Shown piece after piece: positions 34,486 through 53,380 of a stretch of 64,000 nt of DNA. Origin of the DNA: Closterium sp. Naga37s-1. Its lineage: Eukaryota; Streptophyta; Zygnematophyceae; Desmidiales; Closteriaceae. Made by a program: the position numbers and the translations under genes. The notes below the pieces were generated by a model. It ran no database searches, was not told the DNA's origin, and was given only the letters and a program-made list of their open reading frames with translations. The DNA lies in NCBI GenBank assembly GCA_947471745.1, contig CANJKZ010000924.1:372001-436000 (forward strand), in the 5' to 3' direction. Positions within the stretch are counted from its first letter, which is position 1. Each line of letters opens with the position of its first letter.

Positions 34486-34895
34486 CGGAGATCCTAGCTA
34501 GGCGGGGATGCGGTGTAAATGAAGCTCGATAGGTTAGCAAGTGGTGCAGGGACAACTAGGGAATGGCTCGGGGCAAGATTGTAGGCTAAACTAGCTGATG
34601 CGTGGCCCTGGTTATGTCCTCACTGAGTACAGTAAGGAATGCCAGTTCCTTCCACATGGCGTCCCATCGTGTTGCTTTGCTACAGCTACTACAGTTAGAA
34701 AAACAGATGGGATTATTATTATAATGTTTTGTAACGTCGTACTTGAATAATGGTTGTAGAGTGATGCTGCCCTTCAATGAATGAATGAACAAGAGGACAA
34801 ACCACCCGCTTATCCCCACACCCACTCTCACTCCCCTCACCCCACCCCACCCACCCTCCTCCCACCACCAACCACACAAGTCAACAGAATACCCA
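34486..34895. other. intergenic, helicase 3' side
   Basis: Between the F-box/LRR gene and the helicase stop codon. No gene. Holds a C-rich tract at 34800-34880. Confidence 0.45.
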
Positions 34896-43160
<8,265 letters not shown>

Positions 43161-44296
43161 AGAGTGGCGGGTGAGGAAAGAGAGATGGGGATGGGGATGG
43201 GGAAGGTGTGGAGTGGGGGATACTATGGGGATTGGTATGAAAGTAGAGGGAAGGAAATACGGGAAGGGGTGGGGGGGGGGGGGGGCGGGGGGGAAGTGTG
43301 GGCCAAGGAGATTGGAGGGAGTTAATGAGGGGGATGGCGGGGAGAAGAAGAATGTGAGATGGGCTAAGACATTTTGGAACGGAGGGAAAAGAGATAAAAC
43401 CCAACCCTTAACCTTGGAAGAAGAGGAGAGGGCTGAGAGTGAAGGGAATTCAGAGAGTAAGCGAGATTACAGCAGTTGAAGAGTGATACAGACGATCAAA
43501 GTTGCGAGGCAGCAGACAGAAGGGACGGAGTAAGGGAGGTCTGACGAAAGATCGGAGTTGCGAAGAGGAGGTGAAACCCTAAAACCTGACCTTTAAACCC
43601 TTCGGACCCTAAACCTAGAGGTTCAAACCGTCACACCAAGTTTTTTATCGCACGAATTATCATGCGAGAAACATATAGAAGTGTGTTTCTAGATTTCTTT
43701 GGTCGGATCTAAGGGCAAGAATTATGATGCGATGCGCGTGGCAAAGGCCGGACGGAAAGGACGAACCGAGAGAGGCGAGCGAGAAAGGAAGGGAGGAAGC
43801 GCGAAGTCATGAACTCGCGTCACCGACTCTCGCTCTGTAGCGAACAGCAAAACTCTATGCTCCTTTCCCTTGCAGCGAAAAGCTGTCTAATATTTCAGAA
43901 GCAAGAATTGCGGCCAGGCGAATGGACGGAATCGAGAATTGCGATTTGCCTGCACTCCGTAGAGGAACCAGTTTGTAGCTATAACCGATCCGCTAAAGCG
44001 CGGAAAGCAAAGAATTACTGAGTGGACTTGAGACCTCCTAAATGAACGTCAGAACTCCTACCACCAGCTCACCTCTCCAAAGCCGGCGTTGAGTCGAGCC
44101 TCGAGAAGCTCCAACCCAGATCAGTTGGGAAAAGAGTTGAGCCGAAGGAGATTTATTTACGACGGTGGCGTGTACGACGAGTAACCCGTGAAGGAGTGTG
44201 AAGTAACTGTTACGAGTTACTAGTTGTTTGACAAAGTTCCCTGGATAAAACAAAGACGTGATTGTTTGAACTGACAACACAACAAAGGTTTCGAGA
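43161..44296. other. helicase upstream region, telo-box
   Basis: Upstream of the helicase ATG. Contains a plant telo-box AAACCCTAA at 43574-43582, about 415 bases upstream of the ATG, a motif often found in promoters of plant translation and RNA-related genes. No other gene seen. Confidence 0.45.
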
Positions 44297-44305
44297 CTAT
44301 TTAGC

Positions 44306-44725
44306 GAGAGTTTTGCTCAATTCCGCGGAAGCGCGGTTCGTTTTATTTTCGCCACGTGGCAAGCCTTCGATCGCGGGAACCGCGATCTGTTTTATTGTTC
44401 CCACAAAGTTCAAGAGAAACTTAGTTAAGTTTTGTACGGCGCTGCCCGCGAGCAAAAATAAAACCCATTTGGGCATGGCATGTGTTAGGGAGGCATCAAC
44501 CCTAAACACCTTGCCTCGGGTTGATGCATCCCTAACGCATGTTTTTCCAATACGGGTTTTATGTTTGCCCGCGGGCAGGGCAGTACATGTGACTCACTAA
44601 GCCTAACTATATTTCTCTTAAAAATTGTGGGAACAATAAAACAGATCGCGGTTCCCACGATCGAAGACATACCACGTGGCGAAAATAAAACGAACCGCAA
44701 TTTCGCGGGATTGAGCAAAACTCTC
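44306..44725. mobile_element. foldback MITE with ~200-bp arms and 9-bp TSD
   Basis: The element begins GAGAGTTTTGCTCAATTCCG and ends with the inverse; arms of about 200 bp pair along nearly the whole 420-bp element with scattered mismatches. The 9-bp duplication CTATTTAGC occurs on both sides (44297-44305 and 44726-44734). Long inverted repeats plus a 9-bp duplication fit the Mutator/MULE superfamily. No coding capacity. A transcript would form a long hairpin. Confidence 0.9.
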
Positions 44726-45035
44726 CTATTTAGCAATACGGTAACCCAAGCTAGGGGGGAAACAATTCAAGGGTCTACTATCTGGGTGAATACGGTACAC
44801 TCGTACGCACTTGCAAAACCAATACCCCACGAATAACATAACACTCAACGAAAACTGCAAAGGACTTAAGGGAAAAAGGCAACTACCAATCAGCAATAAA
44901 TACTTCAGCCGCAGTCTACCACTATGACTAGAGACAATATGAATCAAGCAGCCATCATGGAGTTTCTGATGAGCCTGGTGCAACGTCCACCCACCCCACA
45001 AGGCACAGGTGACCCCCTCCTCCACACCAGTCAAG

Positions 45036-46784
45036 TCACCCTGTCTTGGTGCAGGAGCACTGGCAGCTCATGGGGTTGCTGGCACTCGCACAGTTGCAAT
45101 CACACCTCATCTTCACACTGCCTCCAGTGGGGGGAGGAGGGGCGGAGGGAGGGCAGGGAGTTGGCGGGGGAGGAGGGGAGGGAGTGCCCCCGCCGCCGCC
45201 GCTACCATCAGCGGGGAGGGCGTTCTGCAGGACGCACTTGCTCTTGACGCGGTCCCAGTTGAGCTGCACCAGAAACTTCATGCCGTTCAGCCCCACCAAG
45301 TTGTACTCATAGCTCTGCCCGTTCTGCAGGGAGCCCGTCTTGGTGCTCCCATAGTCCCACCCGCACTTGTCCGCGTTCTCCTCGCCGTCGTCGTCAAACC
45401 ACCCCGCGGTCGTGTCCGGGTCAGTGGCAGCCTCGGTGAGCTCATGCGCGAGCGTGGAGATAGTAGCATCGATGGCCGGCTTGCCGTTGGGTGACGTGCT
45501 CTTTACCCCGCACGCATCAGGGCACTGCCCGTGGTGCCCCACAAAGGCGAAGCGCAGAGGCGTGGAGTTGAGTGAGTCCTGCGTGTGCCAGCCGCAGTAC
45601 TCGGAGCAGAAGCCCCCGAGAGTGACGTCAGCGCTGGTGAGAACCACGTAGATGCCCTGTGGGTCCAGCGGCAACGGTTTGCCCGCCCCCACCTTGCTCT
45701 TCACAACTGCGTGGGGGGGAAGGAAGGGGGGAGGTGGAGGTATGGGCAGGGAAGGACGGAGAGGAGGAGGGGTGAGACAGCGAGTGTGATTGTAGTGGAG
45801 TGGGTGGGGAGGTGCAGGGAGAGAGGTGATATACAGCAGGAAGGAACGAGTAGCACATGTAAGGTGAATGAGTGGTGAATGAGATGAAGCAGCACACACA
45901 CACAGGGCGCGAGCAGAATGAGTGGTGGAGAGCGGTACATACTGGTGAGCACGTCGTCGTCCGTCAGCTTCTTGCCGCGTGAATAGTTGTCGCTCACAGT
46001 TCCCGCAAGGCGAACCTGCGTCAGGAGCACATGGCAGCAAGAGGGCGTGCAAGCGGGAGAGAATGGACGAGGGCGTACAAGGAGGAATCCATGAGGACGA
46101 GGAGCAGACGAATTGGCGACAGCATGCGGAGAGACTTGCTCCCCATCAGGCGAGCCATCCTTTTCACTTCAAGATTCCATTTTGCCAACCGCAGCCAACC
46201 GTTTCTCATCTCACCTTGGAGCTGACGTTCTTCTTGCCGCCAGCAGCGTCTTTCTGGAAGTACGCGGCGCTGATGGCCCACCACGCCTTCACACTCGCGT
46301 CCGCCGCGCTGCCCTGGCTGCCCGAGTCGCTGCTCAGCGCCGCCACGAACGCGTCGATCACGTCCTTGCCCGACCCCGCCCCCCAGCTGCCGTAGTAGAT
46401 GTGGTAAATGTTCACCGTCGGTGCGCCCACCACCACCGGCCCGCCGTGGTACTTAATCGGCGCGCTGCCGGCCGGCGTGATCATGGCGCTCGTGCTGGCG
46501 CCGTCAGAGGCGGAGGAGGAGCGGACGAGGGGAAAGCCGACGGCTGAGAGGATCGAGGCGCCGCCGTGGCCGCCGCGAACGACGGTGGTGGCGGGCTGCT
46601 GCTGCTGCTGCTGCAGCTGCTGTCTGCGTTGCGCGTGGGCGGGGACCGTGAGGGCCACGCGTTTCCTCGGACTAGTACCGGATTTTCCGACCCGCTCCGA
46701 TTCGGCTGGTAGAAGCGCGCAGGATACGAGGAGCAGGGCCAGCGCGAGGCGAAGAGCAGGGAAGGGAGCGAAAGGCGTCGTCAT
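45036..46784 (-). CDS. EXORDIUM / phosphate-induced protein 1-like, secreted
   Basis: Exons 46784-46215, 46015-45943 and 45706-45036 join in frame to 437 residues. The signal peptide is at residues ~1-27 (LRLALALLLVSCALLP), then a Gln-rich run, then the PHI-1 domain: YHGGPVVVGAPTVNIYHIYY, CSEYCGWH, TLAHELTEAATDPD and GKFxxNxVG-like segments. Plant family members are apoplastic and linked to growth and carbon/phosphate status; their biochemical role is not settled. The HELTEAATDP stretch is family typical and resembles a metal-site motif. An unusual C-terminal addition follows: a Gly/Pro-rich linker and a Cys-rich tail (MRCDCNC, MSCQCSC). Confidence 0.92.
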
Positions 46785-48009
46785 GGTCGAGAGGCGCGAG
46801 TCGACAAGTGCTCAGAATGTGGGTGCGTCTGGGTGTTGTGCTGACAGAGTATCCCGCGGGGCATGGTATTTAACTACACAGCGGCGCCCGCATTCTCGAC
46901 ACCTGCATTGGCCGCCGTGCGGCATATTTCGGACTGCTAACGGCCAGACGTGTTTCGGAAGACTCTCTCCAGTTGGACGAGCTCGGCTCGCCGTGCTTCC
47001 ATCTTTTTCGCTAGTCACCGCCTCCCCGCGTGTGTAGCACGGCTTTCTCGGCACAGGCGGTGGTGCGGAGCCCGACATGACGAGCAGCAAGGCACAGGTT
47101 GAACGGAGGGTTTTGTCGCAGTTTTGGAAGAGAGCACTCGCTAGGAAGAAGAGCAAATGGGGAGAATGGATGGGATGGGAATGAGTTGGTGAGGCGGAGT
47201 GTCGGAGGCGGGTAAACTCGTAACGAAGTGTTGTGATTTTCGCGAAAGTCGGACGACGCACACGGACACTCCACAATATTTCGCCAGAGGTGTAATCATC
47301 TCGTCAGTGTGTTACATGGCTGTGGCAGCGTGATAAGCTGCGTCTAAAAATGTTGTTATACCTGTTTGATATAAATATATATTTAGTTTAGAATCACATT
47401 ACAACAATGCGATTCACATAACACCCTGAAAACGAGCACCACCCTCCCTGCAAGAAGCGACAAACAACCGAATGCCTGACATGTGTACCTACTTGCATGC
47501 AAAGAGTGCTTCAGTTCAGCCCTGCCCAGAGAAAGTATGGGTGAGTGAGGGAGGGAGGGGTAAGCAGGGGAGTGGTGAAATGAAAAGGGACGGCAGAAAA
47601 AGGAGAAAGTAGGCAGTGCAGGGTTGCGGAAGTACAGGAAAGGGGGGTGAGGTGACGGGGGAGAGAGACACAATTGTTATCCGACATGCACATTAGCATT
47701 TCCTCATCTAGAATATGGAGTGGCTGATTCTATCAGCTGCTACACCACACCCGTCACTGCCGAGACACAGGCATACCAGCCGATTCCTGCCCAGCGGAAA
47801 ACACAGGAGAGGAGCCTGTACAACAGCAGGTACAGTGAACAAAGATTCTCGCAGCAGCAGTCCTCCACATCCCCTCCAGTTGCAAATCATTCACGCCACC
47901 CTTCGGCTTGGCAAGCTTGCCAAGCACCTTAAGGAATGGCACCAACCACAATGGATCGCTGCCTTAGTTCGCTCTTCTCACACTTGCCAATGCAACTCGG
48001 TGTAAGGCA
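46785..48009. other. EXORDIUM-like promoter and MYND-A 3' side
   Basis: Promoter side of the EXORDIUM-like gene, with a weak TATA-like TTAAATA near 46870, followed by the 3' flank of MYND gene A. From about 47480 the sequence belongs to the inverted duplication. Confidence 0.5.
47480..47970. repeat. left outer part of inverted duplication
   Basis: Read on the minus strand it resembles 58594-59030 read on the plus strand (shared FLKVLGKLAKPKGGV-like and CCCATACTTTCTCTGGGCAG segments). This shows the duplication extends past the MYND genes into their 3' flank. Confidence 0.75.
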
Positions 48010-51000
48010 TTAAAAATTCCTGGTCGTAACGTGCATCACAATACCACTCACGATGCCAATCGTACTGCCAATCACATTGTCACTCGCCTTGCCACTCACC
48101 TTGCCACTGTTGGTCCCACTCTCATTGCCGCTGGTCCTGCCGGGGCATGTGAGCTTGTGGGAGGGCCAGTGCGCCTTCTGGCACTCTCTGCTGCAATAGG
48201 CCACCTTGCCACACGCAGAGCAATTCTTCAGCTTCACACCACCACCCTCCACCTTCCCACACCCCACAGCACCGCACGCACGCCGACTACAAGCAGCAGC
48301 ACCCGAGCCTTCTGCAACTGAAACAGATGCGGTCGCATTGTTTCCACCAGTGCCAGTGGTTGGAGCAGCAGGGGCGGAAAAGGCAGCAGGGGAGGCAGGG
48401 CGGTAGCAGGGCTCCCCCAGCAGCATCTCTCGCAGACACGCCACCAGATTGACTCCCCCCGGCCAGGGCTTCAGATAAGCCGCCTCCTCCCCCTCCTTGC
48501 CCTTCCGCTTGCTAAAACCACCAAGCCTACTCCCGTGTTTCATGTCTTCACGGAATCTGGGCAGCAAAGAGCACTGGTAAATCTCTGTTGCCTCGTCCAC
48601 CCGTGCACTCACTTCCTCCTCCCTTGCCTGCCTGCCACCACAGCCCGCCCCGCCACTCCTTATGCCAGAGGCAGGGAGCATTGTCACCATGAACCAGGAC
48701 TGCACCTCCTCCCACACCACCCCACAATCTCCTTCCACATCACCACCCTTTCTACCCCCTCTCCCTTCCCCGCAATTCCCACTTCCGGCCCTCCTGCCGC
48801 CCGCCTTCTCTTTAGCCCCAGAACTTCCCCCTCCAGCACTGGTATTCTGCTCGCCTTCCGTGCCGCTCTGTTGCAGGAGAGGCGTGGCGCAGAGCATCGC
48901 CAGGCTGAGCAGAAAGGCAACCGGCACCTGCTCCACCTGCTCCCGTAGCGCACGCACGCTGCTGCTGCTGCTGCTGCTGCTCTTGCCAGAACGGCTGTTG
49001 TGGGGAGGGTTAAAGGAAGAGTCCATCCCCAGGCGGACGAGAAGGCTCTGAAACACCTCAGAGTGCGGCTTGTAGACACAGAGGAAGCGGTCGAGAAGGA
49101 CGGCGGCAGGGCGATAGGCGAAGTTGGCAATGAGAGCGACCAAGGGGATGTGCGAGATGAACAGGGTGATGCACCTGCTGCAGTGCGCGCATGCTGGTGC
49201 CTCCACAACCAATCCCGCAAACTCCACTATCAAGTCCGCATGTGCCCTGCACCGGACTATAGGGCGGGACTCCCCGCTCTGAGGCGGCAGCACTTGCTTA
49301 GAGAGGGGTGTGAGAGGTCTGACAGGTGTGAGAGGTCCCCGAACGCTGCTCTGCTGCGCTGCCCCATTCCCGCTGTTCCTGCGACTCTGCCTGCCATCAG
49401 CCCTGCCCAGCCCGAAACTTCTCGCACTGGAGTCCTCAGGAAACTTCATAGCAGCTTCGTCCCCCTCAGGCCACTCCTCCCACTCCGGGAGGCGGGTGCT
49501 CCCGTCCAGTGGCAGGACAACAGCGCCGAACCGGACCAGCAGGCTCGGAAGATCCCGAAGCGGATGGCGCATGGGCAGGACCTTTCCCTGTGGGCTTTCC
49601 TTGAAGCACATCTTGGCGGAGATGAAATCTGAGCCGTAGATTCGAAGCCACTGCAAGATGCAAGCAACGCGATACGTGAGCAGCCCAATGGTGGGGTCTG
49701 TGTTGACAGGCATGAGGCCACGACTGAGCATCCCACTGCTGCTCATGCTGCTAGTCCCACTCAAACCACCAGCAGAGGCGCTGCTGTGATCAGCAGGTCC
49801 AGCTCTGGCTGACAGAGCAGCAGCACTGGGAGCCAGTCGCTCTTTTCCTGGTGCAGCTGCTGCTGCTGCTTCCGCTCCTCCTCCTGTTGCCCCTCCCTCG
49901 TTCCCCTCTTTCCCTGACTTCCCAATTGTCGGTTTCCGATTCCTCAGCCTCTCTCTGGCCTCCTCAATGGCTGCATCCTGCACAGTGCTGCTGGTCGCGC
50001 TCTGAGACGTTGCAAAGAACATGGCTCCCAGCTTGCGGTGCTCTGGTGTGGAGAACACAGAGGCGACGGCCAGGGCGAAGTCAGTGGCACCCACGCCACT
50101 CACATACATGCCCCTGGGAACATCCCTGCCTTCCACAGCATTGCTCACACTGCTGCTGCTGCTGCTGCTATCCCCCTCACTGCAGTGGCTGCACTCGAAC
50201 TCTCTCCCTTCCCCCCCTCCATGCTCCAGAATTCAAGCCATCCCATCCACATACCTCTCCCGATCACGCCCCTTCAAATTCTCCCTCCATTCCCCACCCT
50301 TCCGATCACCACCACCCACCCCTTCCTTCCCACCCACCCCTTCCTTTCCCTTCAGGTCAGAAGGCAGAGCCATGCCCATGGCCCCCGCACCACCGCCCCC
50401 GAGCATCTGTCCCAGGTGTGCCACATCTGCTAAATCCACTCCATACTCCTCCATGACTGGCAACCAGTCCTCCGGCCCCTTGCAATCGCCCATCTGCACT
50501 ATCCGCATCACAGCACCCATTGCTTGCTCCATCTTCCCGCTTTGCCCCGACGGTCTCATCAGCCCCGCACGCTTCCCAGCTCCCCCACCCCCCTTCCCCT
50601 CCGCCTTCCCAGCAGTCTTCCGCCCAGCTCCCCCACCCCCCTTCCCCGCCGCATGCGCCTTCTCCACCCCGCCTGACAGCACATGCTGCACGAAGAACCC
50701 AAACCCTTCCTTCAAATCAGCGCTCTCCTTCACCCCCAGCACCTGCACCAGCACGGAGGCAGCACAGTCCTCCTCCACCTGTCGGCCCGCCCCCAGCTGC
50801 CCTGCTAGCGCTGGGTATACGGCATCATATATATCCACATGCACTTTCCATATGGTGTCCATTCGAGGCCACCTCGCCACGAGCACAAGGAAGGCAGCGA
50901 AGCTGACAGCACGGCGGTAGGCAGCCCAGCAGCTGCTGCAGCGGCAGCAGCACGACCATGCTTCAGAGGCAGCAGATGGGGCAGCAAGAGCAGCGGCGAC

Positions 51001-52657
51001 AGCAAGAGCAGGAGCAGGAGCAGCAGCAGCAGGGGCAGATTCAGAAGCAGCAGAGCCTTTTCTCTTATTCCGAGCAGAGCCTTCATAGCCCAGAATGGCA
51101 GGCAGGCGGGATCTGATCCTCCCCAGGTCCATGAGCACGCCCACACGCGGCTCAGCCAGCCACTCGAGCAGCATGCCTTCCACACAGACGAAGGGCGCGA
51201 GAGCATACTTGCAGGAGAACTGCGAATGGGGCGACGCCAGCGATGCGCGCTCGCCTTGCTCTCCAAACGCCTGCACGCCCGCGGAGAACGCCACCACGCC
51301 CGCGTCCACTGCATCGGGGCGTGGCACAAAGGGCGTGGCGCCCGGCAGCTGCTTCTGCAGGAGCGCTCGCGCGAACGTGAGGCTCTGCATGGTCACATCG
51401 CGCTCTGCTCCCAGGGTGAGAGAGCGTTGGAAGCAGCACTCGCACTCCTTCAGATCCCACCCGCCCCTCACGTCCAAATAGTGAACCATGTCCTCCCGAC
51501 TCACCAGCTGAAGCTTCCCAGGTACGTCCTTACCCCTCGCTCTCCCTGATCCCCGGCCTTCCCCTCCAGACGCCTTGTGGGCCTTACTGACCACCACGTC
51601 TGGGAAACCATAGCGTCTCACCACGTCCTGGTGAGCACGCCAAATCACCTCCTTGAGTTCTGAAAGGCCCGCCCCACAAGTCCCCGCAAGAAGACTCGGC
51701 GCCTTTGCTGGCTTTGAGCCAGCGCCGCCCCCTGACGTGTGTGTGTTCAGCGCCCCCCTACGCTCGTGCACGTTGTGCGCCTGCTCCTCCTCCTCCTCGT
51801 CCTCGTCGCTGCTAGAGCCGATGGCGTCCCACTTGCTGTAGTCGATCCCACGTGGCCTCGTCACTGCTGGAGCAGATGCCGCAGCAGGTGTGGCAGCAGG
51901 TGTGGCAGCAGGTGTGGCAGCAGGTGTGGGTATGGCAACAGGTGCGGTGGTAGGTGAGGCAGCTGGTGCAGCAGCGAGATCAGCAGGAGGAGGACGTGGA
52001 GTGGTACTAGCCACAGCGGGGGGAGGAGGAGGAGCAGCGGCGGGAACAGCAGGAAGCACGTTCCCAGCAGGCGCAGCAGCAGGCGCAGCAGCAGGAGCAC
52101 TCACAGCACCTCCGTCCTTGCTCTTCCCCTCTCCACCCCCATGCACGGTGCTGTCCTTGATCTTCACAGGAAGCACTCGGATGCTCGAACCAGACTTGAG
52201 CTTAGCTTGCGCCACAGTGGAGTCAGGCGAGAGGTACACCACCTGCCCTAGCACCAGGAACCGGACCGGCTGCTGCGTCCCACGCGCCGAATCACTCTCC
52301 CCAGCGGCGTCCACAGCAGTGGTGGCTGCTCCCTGCTGCACGTGACGTGTATCGCACGGCAAGCAGCAGTCGGGCAGGTGCGACTGGAAGAGTCGGTTGA
52401 AGACCAACCGGAGAGGCTCTTCAGGAGAGACTGCGACGTGGACGTCCACGTGGGACGATGTCGTTGGTTTTTTGCCACCTGGACTGTCATTGGAACGTGC
52501 TATGATGGTCGTCTGATGATCCGCGAGGGAGCAAGCCTGTGGGTATTCGAAACCGAACCTTAAAAGCCATGCCCAAACGCCAGATACTGGCGAAGCTACC
52601 TTACTGGTTACTAGTTGAAATTTGAACCTTGCTAAACTCACCGCTAACAGTGTCCAT
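48010..52657 (-). CDS. MYND zinc-finger protein A, interrupted by stop and frameshift
   Basis: A likely exon 1 (52657-52642, MDTVSG) joins a long exon from 52478. The first part (to 50233) has an N-terminal region around VDVHVAVSPEEPLRLVF, an Ala/Pro linker, an acidic patch and a domain with GGWDLKECECCFQR. It ends in TGA at RYVDGMA, where the paralogue has TGG. The frame then shifts by one base (a G-run is one shorter than in the paralogue) into a second long frame (50148-48010) ending in a MYND zinc finger (NCSACGKVAYCSRECQKAHW, HKLTC) near the C-terminus. MYND fingers bind proline-rich partners; overall function unknown. Either a pseudogene or expressed as two products. Left arm of the inverted duplication. 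Confidence 0.7.
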
Positions 52658-53380
52658 GTGTGTTTTCGCTGCTACTAAGGGATGTGACCTGGTGATCCCG
52701 AATATCGAGGAATATGAGTCCTGCATGTGGATTCTGGGAGGATGTTGGAACCTGCCGTTCAAATTTCAGGTTCGGTAGTTTCCTCGTCGGACGTAGGGTT
52801 GCCTGGGTGCGCTGCAAGCTGGGCTGGTTCAGGTTCAGTTCGTTTGGAATTGAGACGAACACGACGGAGTTCGGATCGCTGATTTCGCAGCGGTGCAATG
52901 CAAGCCTTCAACAGCATATCTTGTTACCAGTGTTAGCAAATCCCCGTGACACCACTTTAATGCATCCTCGACAAAGGGTATTCGCTACTGAATGCACAGG
53001 GTTATCAAACGCGACCTCGGATTTCCTAGATTTCGAGTCTGAATTTCCCCAGCGCTGGCACATCCGTGCGTCACACCTGCTCAGGACAGATTAGGGCTGT
53101 TGCTTGGCTTATCTTCCAGCGCGTTTTCACAGCGACAGCTTATCATACCGACGCCATTTTTACCGGATTTATTCGATGTACATATGCTGTAAATTCCATA
53201 GAAGGTTGCTGTAGCCGGGATCTGTCCTGTATATGCTGGATTTGTTTGACAGTACATACGCGCAAGTGGAATTCGCTTGTCAGAATTCACCACACCTGAA
53301 ACAGGGACTGTTTATCTCAGAGGCCGCTGTAGCCCGTGCATTCCACTCGTCACGAATCGCGACACCGTCGTCTCGAATAA
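52658..53380. other. spacer of the inverted duplication
   Basis: Between the divergent MYND genes. AT-richer, no gene recognised. MYND-A upstream sequences here have no evident counterpart on the right side. Confidence 0.5.

Noticed and set aside
43570..43620. Telomere-like CCCTAAA motifs as an internal telomere array
   Set aside because: Only isolated units are present, better read as a telo-box type promoter motif.
50230..50240. TGA in MYND A as a recoded (selenocysteine or readthrough) codon
   Set aside because: A separate one-base frameshift follows shortly, so readthrough alone would not restore the protein.
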